Below the pieces are notes generated by a model, which was not told the origin of the DNA, did no database searches, and saw only the letters and a list, made by a program, of their open reading frames with translations. Position numbers and translations under genes: made by a program. A DNA stretch of 64,000 nt, taken from assembly GCF_000421465.1 (NCBI RefSeq), contig NZ_ATXB01000002.1:651001-715000 (forward strand), given 5' to 3'. This DNA comes from Methylohalobius crimeensis 10Ki (lineage in GTDB: Bacteria; Pseudomonadota; Gammaproteobacteria; Methylococcales; Methylothermaceae). Shown piece by piece: positions 1 through 7,939 of the stretch (the stretch's first letter is position 1; every line of letters begins with the position of its first letter).

Positions 1-134
1 TCGAATGCGATATCAACACGGTTCGGAAGTGACGACATCTCCGGCTCCTTCAATTTGGTCGTTGAAAAAGCTGAGATCATGCCGTCACTTCCCCCTAAAA
101 ATCAATGCCTTATGCGCTTAAGTTGGCGCGTATG
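1..134 (-). mobile_element. Partial IS4-family element, end of a copy that continues left of the window
   Basis: These 134 bases are an exact reverse complement of 1844-1977, the start of the IS4-family element described below. The copy is in the opposite orientation. Its outer end, starting CATACGCGCCAACTTAAG on the minus strand, lies at position 134. It includes the first codons of the transposase on the minus strand. Its other end and target duplication are outside the window. It cuts into the 3' end of the peroxidase gene at 110-1774. Confidence 0.9.
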
Positions 135-1774
135 GGCCGAATGCCATCAGCGACGGTAAATAAGCTTGTGGCAATATATGGCGGCTCGAAATTGATCGCG
201 AATGGCGCTTGGAAATCACAGGCGCGGACCTGACGGACCGCATCATCCTTTACTCCCGTATCGTTACCCGCCAAATATTGAAAATATTGCTCGCTGAAAG
301 ACAAGGGGGTGCCAAAAACATCAACGCCACCCAATCCGATGTCCGCTGCTTCCTTGGCGACGCCGGTAGATGCGAAGCCGGTATCGGAAAACACCAACAT
401 CGCCTTATTGCGCGCAAATACCGGGATGCGATTGACCACATTGGTTGTGGTGCTGATTTTGTTGCCGGGCTCTCCGAATACTTCTGGGCGGGCCTTTGCT
501 AAAGCTGCATTGGCATTCACCGATGCGGAAGTAAAATTGGGGCCCAAGTGACAATGGGAACATAAGTTGAGCCTGAATTGCGTCAAACCACGCAACTCGG
601 ATTCGCTGAGATCGACCGGTACATTATTCGCGTCGCGCCGGCTATTATCGAATGGCGACTCATCGGATATCAAAGTGCTTTCATAAAGCTGGATCGCCAG
701 CCCAAAAAACATGGCAAAGTTTGCTTCTATTTGGCGGTAAGCTTGTCCCTTGAGAGGGCCGCCGAATTCACCGGCTCCTTCGTAGGACCAAAATTTGCGG
801 TTGAAAGCCTTCTTAATTAACGCCTCATAGGTCGTTTCGAGCCCCGGCAACAGCTTGCCCGGCCGGCTCGGACTCCAACGCCCTAACACGCTGTCATTCC
901 AATGAACCTTTTGCCTCGCCAAGGGTCGGCGGTGCAGCAACTTTCTGCCGATATCCGGCAACGATCGCTGACTGCAACTCATTTCGTTGGTATTCAGAGG
1001 CGGCGACGTTGCGAGCGAGGCCAGTGAGGCATTTAACAAATGCAAGCGTTGCTTGCTGACGGTTCCTTCCTTATTCATTACCCATACACCGGCATCCGGA
1101 TCGCGATCCCCCCAAGGACTACTGCCATTGAATATATGATTTGCTCGGCCATCCCAAAAATTGCGATGGTTGAAAACCGAATTGATCACGCTTGGTGCGT
1201 TCCTCGAGGTGACTCGCCGAGTGCCGTAGGGCCCCACATGGAAAATTTCATCGACCGTGCGTTGGCAATCCTCGATGCCACTGTCATCGAGGTCCACACC
1301 CCTGTACTCCCCGCCAAACGTGCCTGCGGAGCCAATCACCACATCGCTGTCGAGCACAACCGGAGACAATTCTTGCAACGGATCCTGTCTGCGATGCAGG
1401 GGAAAATCGTCAATGCCCAAGGTGCGGTTTGCCGCAAAGCCAGAAAAATCCTGGTCAATCGGTCCGGATTGTCCGGACGGGGCCATTTGATTTTTTATGC
1501 GCCGATCGGCGCCCGCGTGGAAGTGACAAGAAGCGCAGGCCATTCCGTCGCTGCCGACGTTGGCATCCCAAAACAATGCTTTTCCCAACGCGATCGCGGC
1601 CGTTTTGTCCACCACAATGGGATCAGGTCCATCCAGCAATCCCGGTACTTCGGGTACCGGCAAATGCTTCAGGCTGATCGGCATCGGTCCAAGCGGCAAT
1701 TCATCGGCCGCTATGGCGCTCGACGATGGCGATAGCAACAACCAACACAATAGCCAACGATAAAATAGGGTCAT
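110..1774 (-). CDS. Di-heme cytochrome c peroxidase (MauG/CCP family), 3' end truncated by an IS
   Basis: The protein is exported: an N-terminal signal peptide appears to end near residue 23 (AIAA/DE). It has two CxxCH heme sites, CASCH at residues 80-84 and CSHCH at 405-409, as in bacterial di-heme peroxidases of the CcpA/MauG superfamily. The spacing between the hemes is much larger than in classical periplasmic CcpA of about 330 residues. It fits the large surface-associated peroxidases of methanotrophs (SACCP of Methylococcus, CorB of Methylomicrobium), although that subfamily call is inference. The last seven residues (IRANLSA) and the stop are read from the IS4 copy at 1-134, so the native C-terminus is missing. 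The gene was probably downstream of the secreted-protein gene now split at 4723-6794. A working enzyme is doubtful. Confidence 0.8.
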   Translation of the reverse strand: MTLFYRWLLCWLLLSPSSSAIAADELPLGPMPISLKHLPVPEVPGLLDGPDPIVVDKTAAIALGKALFWDANVGSDGMACASCHFHAGADRRIKNQMAPSGQSGPIDQDFSGFAANRTLGIDDFPLHRRQDPLQELSPVVLDSDVVIGSAGTFGGEYRGVDLDDSGIEDCQRTVDEIFHVGPYGTRRVTSRNAPSVINSVFNHRNFWDGRANHIFNGSSPWGDRDPDAGVWVMNKEGTVSKQRLHLLNASLASLATSPPLNTNEMSCSQRSLPDIGRKLLHRRPLARQKVHWNDSVLGRWSPSRPGKLLPGLETTYEALIKKAFNRKFWSYEGAGEFGGPLKGQAYRQIEANFAMFFGLAIQLYESTLISDESPFDNSRRDANNVPVDLSESELRGLTQFRLNLCSHCHLGPNFTSASVNANAALAKARPEVFGEPGNKISTTTNVVNRIPVFARNKAMLVFSDTGFASTGVAKEAADIGLGGVDVFGTPLSFSEQYFQYLAGNDTGVKDDAVRQVRACDFQAPFAINFEPPYIATSLFTVADGIRPIRANLSA

Positions 1775-2204
1775 ATGGACTTCGGCGATAAGCGCCTAAC
1801 TTCGGTACAAGACACAACACCCAATCAACTAACCTGGCAGGGACATACGCGCCAACTTAAGCGCATAAGGCATTGATTTTTAGGGGGAAGTGACGGCATG
1901 ATCTCAGCTTTTTCAACGACCAAATTGAAGGAGCCGGAGATGTCGTCACTTCCGAACCGTGTTGATATCGCATTCGAGCAGTTTGTGCAAGCGTTGCCTG
2001 AAGACTATGAAGCGATGGCCTATGAATTCCGGGCCTTTGTCCGGGGGCGCAAGATCACCAGTCCCCTCCAGTTGCTGCAGGTGGTGATGCTGTATTGCGG
2101 AGTGGATCTGAGTCTGAGAGGGACGGCCGGCAGGGTGACGCTGCTGCAAGAACAGATCACCGACACGGCCGTCCATAAGCGGTTGAAGGCTTGTGGTCCG
2201 TGGC

Positions 2205-3502
2205 CTGGCTGCCTGACAAAACTCGCGGAGGGCGCGGAAGGATTGTAGGGTAGATCGTCCGAGATGATGATTGATAAAGGACGAAATTGCCCATGAACAA
2301 CCCTTCCACACGGATGTACGTTACGGTAACCCAGGTTTTGAAACAAGCGCCGTGGCGAGATATGCGACATCTTTCGACGGTCGCTTGGATGATCGCAGGA
2401 TTGTTGTTGAGTGGGGGCATCGGTTTGAGCCGGTGGGTGGTGTATGTGGACAGCCGCGCCCGCTATGCCCAAAGCATTGAGCGGCGATTCCGGCGTTGGT
2501 TGAGTAACGGACGGATCGATGTGAATGAGGTGTATGCGGGGCTGTTGAAAGGGTGGTTACCGACGGGCGAGGAACGCCGCGTATACGTGGCCTTGGATAC
2601 GACGATGCTATGGAATAGTTTCTGTGTGATTCAAGTGGCGTTGGTGTATCGGGGTCGGGCGATTCCGGTGGCCTGGAAGGTGAAACGGCAACCCAGTGCC
2701 AGCGTGGCCTTTCAGGTCTACCGCTCGGTTCTGGCGCAAAGTGTCTCCCGCCTGAAAGGTTTTGAGGTGATTTTGCTGGCCGATCGTGGATTTTGTCATC
2801 TGCAGTTGGTGCGCTGGATCAAACGGACACCGGATTGGCACTGCCGGATTCGGATGAAGCGCAATACGCCGGCTTGGCGATGGAGCGGCGCTGGTTACCG
2901 CCCGCTGAAGTGGTGCGTGGATGCCGGCCAGGTGCGTTATTACCACACTGTTTATCTCTGGAAGGTGCATGAAGCGGTGAACGTGGCCGTGGGTTGGGAA
3001 AAAGGCGCCAAGGAACCCTGGCTGATCCTGAGCGATGAATGGACCGATGAAACGACCCTCGCCGATTACGGCAAGCGTTTTGCCATCGAGGAAGGGTTTC
3101 TGGACCATAAATCCAATGGGTTTCAATGGGCGTCTTCCCGGCTTCGGCAAGCCGAGGTCTTGGATCGGCTGTGCTTTGTGATGGCGGTGGCCACCTGGAT
3201 CGTGACCTGTCAGGGGACGGCAGTGGTAGCCGAGGGGCAGCGTAGAACCGTCGATCCGCATTGGTGTCGGGGCTTGAGCTATGCCCGTATCGGCTGGAAC
3301 TGGATCCACCATGCCCTGGCTTGCGGGAAGGCGCTTATCGATCGGTTGTGGTTGCCTTCCGCCGACGACCCCGCTCCCGTGCCTACGGCCTCGGATCGTT
3401 CGCGCTGGATGGAGGAATTACCTTGGCAATATACCTTTTGTATCCCTGACTCCACTACATGACTGATTTTGCATGGAAAAATGAGTTTTGTCAGGCAGTC
3501 AG
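2205..3502 (+). mobile_element. Complete IS4-family element nested inside another IS4-family element
   Basis: The element is 1298 bp. Its 20-bp terminal repeats are CTGGCTGCCTGACAAAACTC on the left and CTGACTGCCTGACAAAACTC read inward from the right, one mismatch apart. A 10-bp target duplication GGTCCGTGGC lies at 2195-2204 and 3503-3512. Joining across one copy of the duplication restores the outer transposase frame. Confidence 0.93.
2293..3462 (+). CDS. IS4-family transposase of the nested element, intact
   Basis: This DDE transposase catalyses excision and integration of the 2205-3502 element. It reads about 389 residues from ATG 2293 without interruption. Visible catalytic elements are VALDTT (first Asp), ILLADRGF (second Asp) and the YREK motif YGKRFAIEEGFLDHK (Glu). 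Unlike its host element it has no frameshift, and both ends and the target duplication are clean. It is probably a recent and possibly active insertion. Confidence 0.9.
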   Translation: MNNPSTRMYVTVTQVLKQAPWRDMRHLSTVAWMIAGLLLSGGIGLSRWVVYVDSRARYAQSIERRFRRWLSNGRIDVNEVYAGLLKGWLPTGEERRVYVALDTTMLWNSFCVIQVALVYRGRAIPVAWKVKRQPSASVAFQVYRSVLAQSVSRLKGFEVILLADRGFCHLQLVRWIKRTPDWHCRIRMKRNTPAWRWSGAGYRPLKWCVDAGQVRYYHTVYLWKVHEAVNVAVGWEKGAKEPWLILSDEWTDETTLADYGKRFAIEEGFLDHKSNGFQWASSRLRQAEVLDRLCFVMAVATWIVTCQGTAVVAEGQRRTVDPHWCRGLSYARIGWNWIHHALACGKALIDRLWLPSADDPAPVPTASDRSRWMEELPWQYTFCIPDSTT

Positions 3503-4672
3503 GGTCCGTGGCTGAAGGCGATGTGTCAGCACCTGCATGAAGCAGGCCAAGTTGGCCTGCCCCCGGGACATTTGCGGTTTTTGATCGCGGATGGCAGCAC
3601 GGTTCAGGTGCCCGGCGCCTCCGGGATCAGTTATCGGCTGCATTTGGCCATTGACCTGGTGAAGTTGGAGCTGGTGACGGTCGAAGTCAGCGATGCTCAT
3701 ACGGGGGAAAGCCTGGATCATTTCCCTTTTCAATCCGGGGATGTGGTGGTCGTGGATCGTGGCTACAACCAGCCTTTGAGCCTGATCCGTGCGGGTGAGC
3801 ATGGGGTGAGCGTGGTCTTGCGATACAACCCGCATGGCATGAACCTGTACGACGAATCCCTGCGCAAGGTGGACGTGTATGACTGGCTTCAGAACCGAAA
3901 GACCTGTCAGCGCCGGCCGGTCCGGGTGATCGATGCGAAACGAAAAGCGTACGTCGACATGACGCTGCATGCCTTGCCCCTGCCCCCGGCCGAGGCGGAA
4001 AAGGCCCGGCAGCGACTGAGACGCCAGGCAAAAAAAAGGCTATACACCGTCGAAAGCGGCCTTGTCCCTGGCCGGTTGGGTGCTGGTACTGACCCATCTG
4101 CCGCCGGAACTGCTCCCTACCGAAACCCTCGGCGAATTGTACCGGCTGCGCTGGCAGGTGGAACTGTATATCAAGCGCCTGAAAAGCCTGTTGGCGTGGG
4201 ATCGGCTGCGGGCTCGACAGGGAAGCGAACTGGCCCGGGTGTATTTGTACGGCAAACTGCTCTATACCCTGGTGTTGGAACAATTGGCCGGCCAACGCTT
4301 TGGCCGGCAATGGACCTGTCTGGACCGGCCGCGCCAGGGAACCGGGTGGCGCCTGTGGCAACTGCTCAAACAAGCGATCGATACGGCCATTCAGGCGCCG
4401 TGGCATTGGCAAACGCAAAACTACGATCCGTGCCGGAAAGTCATGATGGAGCGACCACGGAAAAGGGCATTGCAGACGCTTCCGGGGCCGGTGATCGAAT
4501 TATTGGCGCATTGCAGGAAACAAGGATTGAGCAATGCCTAATAAATCAGTCGGTTATGGCTTAAGTTGGCGCGTATGCCTGGCAGGGATCACTCGACACC
4601 CCCATCGATGCGCCCGCTTTCGCCTGAAATAGGCGTATCGATAAAACCCCTAACCAAAATTGATTGTGCAGA

Positions 4673-4714
4673 AGGATATTAGCCGGGCATTTGTCCATGT
4701 CCGGCTAATATCCT
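4673..4714 (-). terminator. Strong hairpin just after the split secreted-protein gene
   Basis: A 14-bp perfect inverted repeat, AGGATATTAGCCGG paired with CCGGCTAATATCCT, surrounds a 14-base loop. It starts nine bases beyond the stop codon at 4723. There is no clear T-run on the minus strand, so it may be a weak terminator or an mRNA-stabilising structure between this gene and the peroxidase gene. Confidence 0.6.
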
Positions 4715-5665
4715 CAGCCTTCTTATTGACAGGTTTCCGGCAGCATTTCCGAAACAAGGCCCAAATCCACCGGTTCCGGATCATTGGGACCTAAAGAATA
4801 AACATGGTTATCGGAGGAAACGCCAAGATAGGTATTGGTTTCAGAATAATAACGGACATAGTATTGAAGCTTGGTCTGAGATACCAAACCCTTTGGCTCG
4901 GCCCCCGAACTTCTGGGATATAACGTCGGATTTTCTTTTTCTTCCCAGTTCAACAAGCAATCGGCCGGCGATAAGGGAACTCCCGAAACTTTGACATCGA
5001 TGGGGGTATCGATGCCGTCCGTGTCCGTTCCGCCAAGAAATATCGTGTAATAACCGGCTTGCAAATTCAGCAGCGTTAAATTGGCGTAGTTGGTATTTCC
5101 ATCCACACCGGAAGAGTGGCTGACACTACCGAAAACACCATTTTCATATTCGTTACTGATGCTTAAATCGTGTGCGCCGGCCGCGACTTGATAGCCGTAA
5201 AAATTCTCGTAATTTTTTCCGGATCCATTGACATATCCCAGCGTTTCAACGATCCCCTGTTCTGTGGTATTTCCTTCCAATGAATCGGATACATCGTCAT
5301 CCGTCGCCCAAATGATGCCCTGCTCCCCCGCCTGCGCGACTTGATTGAAGGCATGGATGGACCCTTCGGTACCATTTTTATTACTTACTCCCGTACCTTC
5401 CCCCGTAAAAGGACCATCGGTTCGATAGACCGTGAACCCTGGCGCATTTCCCGATGCCGACGATAACGAGATAAGCACATCGCTCGGTTCCTTCACTTCA
5501 AAACTAAGCCAAGTGCCCTGCATGCCCCAAGCCAAATTATCCAAAGCCGGATTACCGGTGTAGCTGTTCTTGTTGGAATTTGCGGCGATCGCCTGAATCG
5601 TGGTTCCCGGTTCGAGAATATTGTCATCGTTGACCCACGTATCTTCCGCATTGACGGAGGCGTTA

Positions 5666-6733
5666 AGTGCTTATCAGAAAGTCAGCATGTATTCCGAGCC
5701 AAAACCGGCCCCGATTTCACCGATTGCCTGTTCGAGTTCTTCCGGCGTGAACGTCTTGAACGGGAGCCATTCGTATTTCATCTTACGCCATAACATTTCG
5801 ATGCGGTTCAACTCCGGGCTATAAGGGGGCAGGAAGTAGAAACGCAACCCTTTTTCTTCCAGCAGTTCCCAATATGGCTGCAAGGACTTGGCGGTATGGA
5901 TCGAGGCGTTATCCAAAATCACCACCAACGGCTTCTTGACACGCTCCACGAGCGCCATCAGGAAGGCAAAAAAGTACAGTCCGCTGACGTTCCACCACAG
6001 TTTGGTCATAAACAGTCTGCCCGACGACAGTAACGCGCCGATCACGTTCAGACGCTTTGCCCGCTTGGGTGCAACGGCGTGCGTCTCGCCTTTCGCCGTC
6101 CACGCCGAGCGGTTCGGCGGTTGCGGCGCAAAACCCGCCTCGTCCACGTAAGCCAGTTCGATTGCACCCGCCTGGGCCTGGGTCATCAGTTCGGCGATAT
6201 CCCGCTGGGCTTGCTCAAAACGTCCTTCATCACGCTTTTTTTTAAACAGTAGCGCGTGCGCTTCCAGACATAGCCCAGGCGCTTCAATTCGTTGCGCAGC
6301 GTCGTCGCGCCGATCTTCACGCCAAATTCCCGCTCCAGCCGCGTCAGTAGGACGCGCGCCGTCAACGGCTCCGCCTCGACCCAGCACCTCAACTGCACGC
6401 GGTGTTCGTCCGTCAGTTTGCTGGGCGCCCCGCTGCGTTGCCGGTCCGGCAAGCTCGCAAAACCTCTTTTCAGCCATTTCCGCCGCCGCACCCGCACCGT
6501 TTCCGGCTTCACCCCTTGCGTTTCCGCAACCTCCGCCACCGTCCGCCCCTCCGACAAGGCCAAGATCGTTTCCGCTCGGTCACGCTCCCGCCAATCCACG
6601 CCTTTTTTGATAATCGCCCGCAGCGTTTCCCGCTCGCCTTCGCTCAATTCTATCGCTTTCACGCCCATTGTCCGCTTGTCCCTCAGTTCAAAAAAACGTC
6701 ATTTTAATGCATGTCAATTTGTTGCGAAGGACT
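5666..6733 (-). mobile_element. IS630-family insertion sequence
   Basis: The element is 1068 bp and flanked by the TA duplication (5664-5665 and 6734-6735) that IS630/Tc1-mariner elements produce. Its imperfect ends begin AGTGCTT on the left and AGTCCTT read inward from the right. The boundaries are confirmed independently because removing the element restores the reading frame and signal peptide of the host gene. Confidence 0.9.
5674..6668 (-). CDS. IS630-family transposase read by a -1 frameshift
   Basis: The first frame runs from ATG 6668 and stops at 6186. It holds a helix-turn-helix, with TVAEVAETQGVKPETVRVRRRK in the recognition region. The second frame, ending at 5674, holds the DDE domain: YVDEAGF, VVILDNASIH and the final LPPYSPELNRIE. 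The frames overlap at a run of eight A on the sense strand (6236-6243). There TTA-AAA-AAA-AGC changes to AAG-CGT after a -1 slip. IS630 elements commonly use such slippery runs for a fused product, so this is probably programmed rather than a defect, though a mutation cannot be excluded. Confidence 0.85.
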
Positions 6734-6794
6734 TAAAGGTTAGCGCCGAGGATATTAAAACGGCCTTAACTGAGAATTTAATCGTCATTTTCAT

Positions 6795-7130
6795 CTCGCT
6801 CTTAATAATAATTGATTACGAAATCCGCTCCCACTCAACTCCTATACCTTCCTTCCCAAGTTGCAGGTTATTGACAGATCAGGCACCTCGAGCCGCTTTC
6901 TCTGCACCGTTCCAATCGATGGACCACCGGACCGGGCACATTCGCGGCTTTTTCCGGCGAAAGCGCTCCCTCATGATTCACCGGCAAATCTCGAAGTTTT
7001 TCCATCGCGACGGATGGTTTCGAGTATCAGTCGATCATGATTGATTGCAAGTACCATACCACTTACAACAACCCCTTGATACGCATAGGATTATTGGGAA
7101 ATGGAGGCGCACCTAAAACATGCAAAGGTG
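6795..7130. other. Noncoding upstream region of the split secreted-protein gene
   Basis: I see no convincing gene here. The region lies between the restored start of the minus-strand secreted protein (6794) and the palindrome at 7131. It presumably holds that gene's promoter. A purine-rich TAAGAGCGAG directly before ATG 6794 could serve as its ribosome binding site. Confidence 0.5.
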
Positions 7131-7162
7131 TGTCATATCACACAGCACTATGTGATATGACA
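7131..7162. promoter_or_regulatory. Perfect 12-bp palindrome, probable operator
   Basis: TGTCATATCACA and TGTGATATGACA are perfect inverted repeats separated by eight bases. No T-run follows on either side, so a protein-binding site is more likely than a terminator. The site lies between two divergent genes, the split secreted protein (minus) and the small zinc-ribbon protein (plus). The regulator is unknown. The TGT-N-ACA type symmetry suits a dimeric regulator. Confidence 0.6.
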
Positions 7163-7330
7163 TAGTTTGGCGATTGGGCGATTATGGCTAGGTTTCACAT
7201 TCAGACAGTTGCCAACGCCGCAGGAATTCTGTACACAGAACAGATTCTCGGGGGAAGCCCGCTCATTCTGACTATGCCGCTTCCTGCCCTGAGCGTGCGG
7301 TGTGGCAGCAATATTCGGAGATCATGTGTG

Positions 7331-7636
7331 ATGACCAACGATGAACTGATTGCCGACTTCATGCGACTGGTGGAAAGGGACGGCAAAACCATTCTCGAAG
7401 TAGGCGTGGTCACATGGAACGGCCCCCATGATCCAGACTTCAGTTGGAAGGTTTTCCGCCGGTGGTCCAAATGTCCCACGGCCGAGCGTCTGGCGGCAGC
7501 CCAAATGAAGGCGCTTGAAACGCCGCGGTTTTTCCGTGTCTGTGGATATTGCAGAGAACGAATGAACGCCGGCCACATGCTTGACCAAGAAATCTGTCAA
7601 AGCTGTGCCGAGAAACACCTGGGTATCACCTTTTAA
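7331..7636 (+). CDS. Small protein with a C-terminal zinc ribbon, function unknown
   Basis: I read about 101 residues from ATG 7331 (MTNDELIADF). The same frame extends upstream to 7184, but the extra N-terminus looks non-coding. The C-terminal third has two CxxC knuckles, CGYC and CQSC, spaced like a zinc ribbon. The centre is rich in aromatic residues (TWNGPHDPDFSWKVFRRWSK). I do not recognise the family. It is transcribed away from the secreted-protein gene and may share the palindrome at 7131-7162 for regulation. Confidence 0.6.
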   Translation: MTNDELIADFMRLVERDGKTILEVGVVTWNGPHDPDFSWKVFRRWSKCPTAERLAAAQMKALETPRFFRVCGYCRERMNAGHMLDQEICQSCAEKHLGITF

Positions 7637-7639
7637 CCT

Positions 7640-7880
7640 CTAAGCCGCCCGCGTTCCCCGGTACCTCGGAAAGCCGGCGCAGCCCCAAAACCGAGTACCT
7701 TTCCCCTCTCCCCGCCTGGCGGTTCTCAGCACCATCTCCGATCCGCAGCGGGGGGGGGTATTGCGGCATAAGCGCCAACTGGGGTAGCCGTCCACTTCGT
7801 CGAACAGCACCAGGCGGACGGTGATCCGGCGAAACCCGCGCGCTGTGCGCCCCGGTGATGTGGACGATCCCGCCCCCCAA
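7640..7880 (-). pseudogene. Degenerate fragment of a phage terminase large subunit (GpA type)
   Basis: On the minus strand one frame reads ITGAHSA. After a one-base shift it continues RGFRRITVRLVLFDEVDGYP. This pair resembles the Walker B stretch of GpA-type terminases, where a GAnS-type motif precedes LLxDEVDxYP. A run of ten G at about 7751-7760 lies inside. No complete frame survives. A second terminase remnant with other parts of the same family sits at 13411-13830. Confidence 0.45.
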
Positions 7881-7939
7881 GTTCGACAGTTAGGGGTGTA
7901 AGTATTTGTTTTTATTGACCCCTGTTTTTAATTTTTGCA

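Larger units (their letters stand above)
1940..4541 (+). pseudogene. IS4-family transposase, split by a nested IS and frameshifted
   Basis: The N-terminal part runs from ATG 1940, which has AAGGAG eight bases upstream (an ATG at 1898 is also in frame), to 2204. After excision of the nested element the frame continues at 3513 as GPWLKAMCQ. A second lesion is a run of eight A at 4030-4037, where one extra base shifts the frame; seven A would restore reading into the segment ending at 4541. The C-terminal part has the IS4 YREK motif, Y-x2-R-x3-E-x6-K in YRLRWQVELYIKRLK. With two independent lesions this copy should not make active transposase. Confidence 0.88.
1844..4577 (+). mobile_element. IS4-family insertion sequence interrupted by a second IS
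   Basis: The ends are inverted repeats starting CATACGCGCCAACTTAAG on the left (1844) and reading outward the same from the right (4577). The flanking duplication CCTGGCAGGGA is present at 1833-1843 and 4578-4588. An 11-bp duplication is typical of the IS4 family. Removing the nested element at 2205-3502 and one copy of its target duplication leaves about 1.43 kb, the usual IS4 length. The transposase carries the YREK signature. Confidence 0.92.
4723..6794 (-). pseudogene. Secreted protein gene disrupted inside its signal peptide by an IS630 element
   Basis: The main open part runs 4723-5663. When the IS630 element (5666-6733) and one TA are removed, the frame continues exactly into 6736-6794 and gains an ATG at 6794. 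That start encodes a signal peptide beginning MKMTIKFSVK and ending NASVNA/ED. The restored product is about 333 residues. The mature part is rich in Gly, Asn, Ser and Thr and probably beta-rich. Its last 80 residues, CLLNWEE...YYVRYYSETNTYLGVSSDNHVY, match a recurring C-terminal module of secreted proteobacterial proteins. Its place just upstream of a di-heme peroxidase recalls the CorA-CorB and MopE-SACCP pairs of methanotrophs, but I cannot confirm homology. Without its signal peptide the protein can no longer be exported. Confidence 0.8.

Noticed and set aside
1040..1735. Plus-strand open frame over the peroxidase gene
   Set aside because: The minus strand has signal peptide and heme motifs. 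The plus frame has none.
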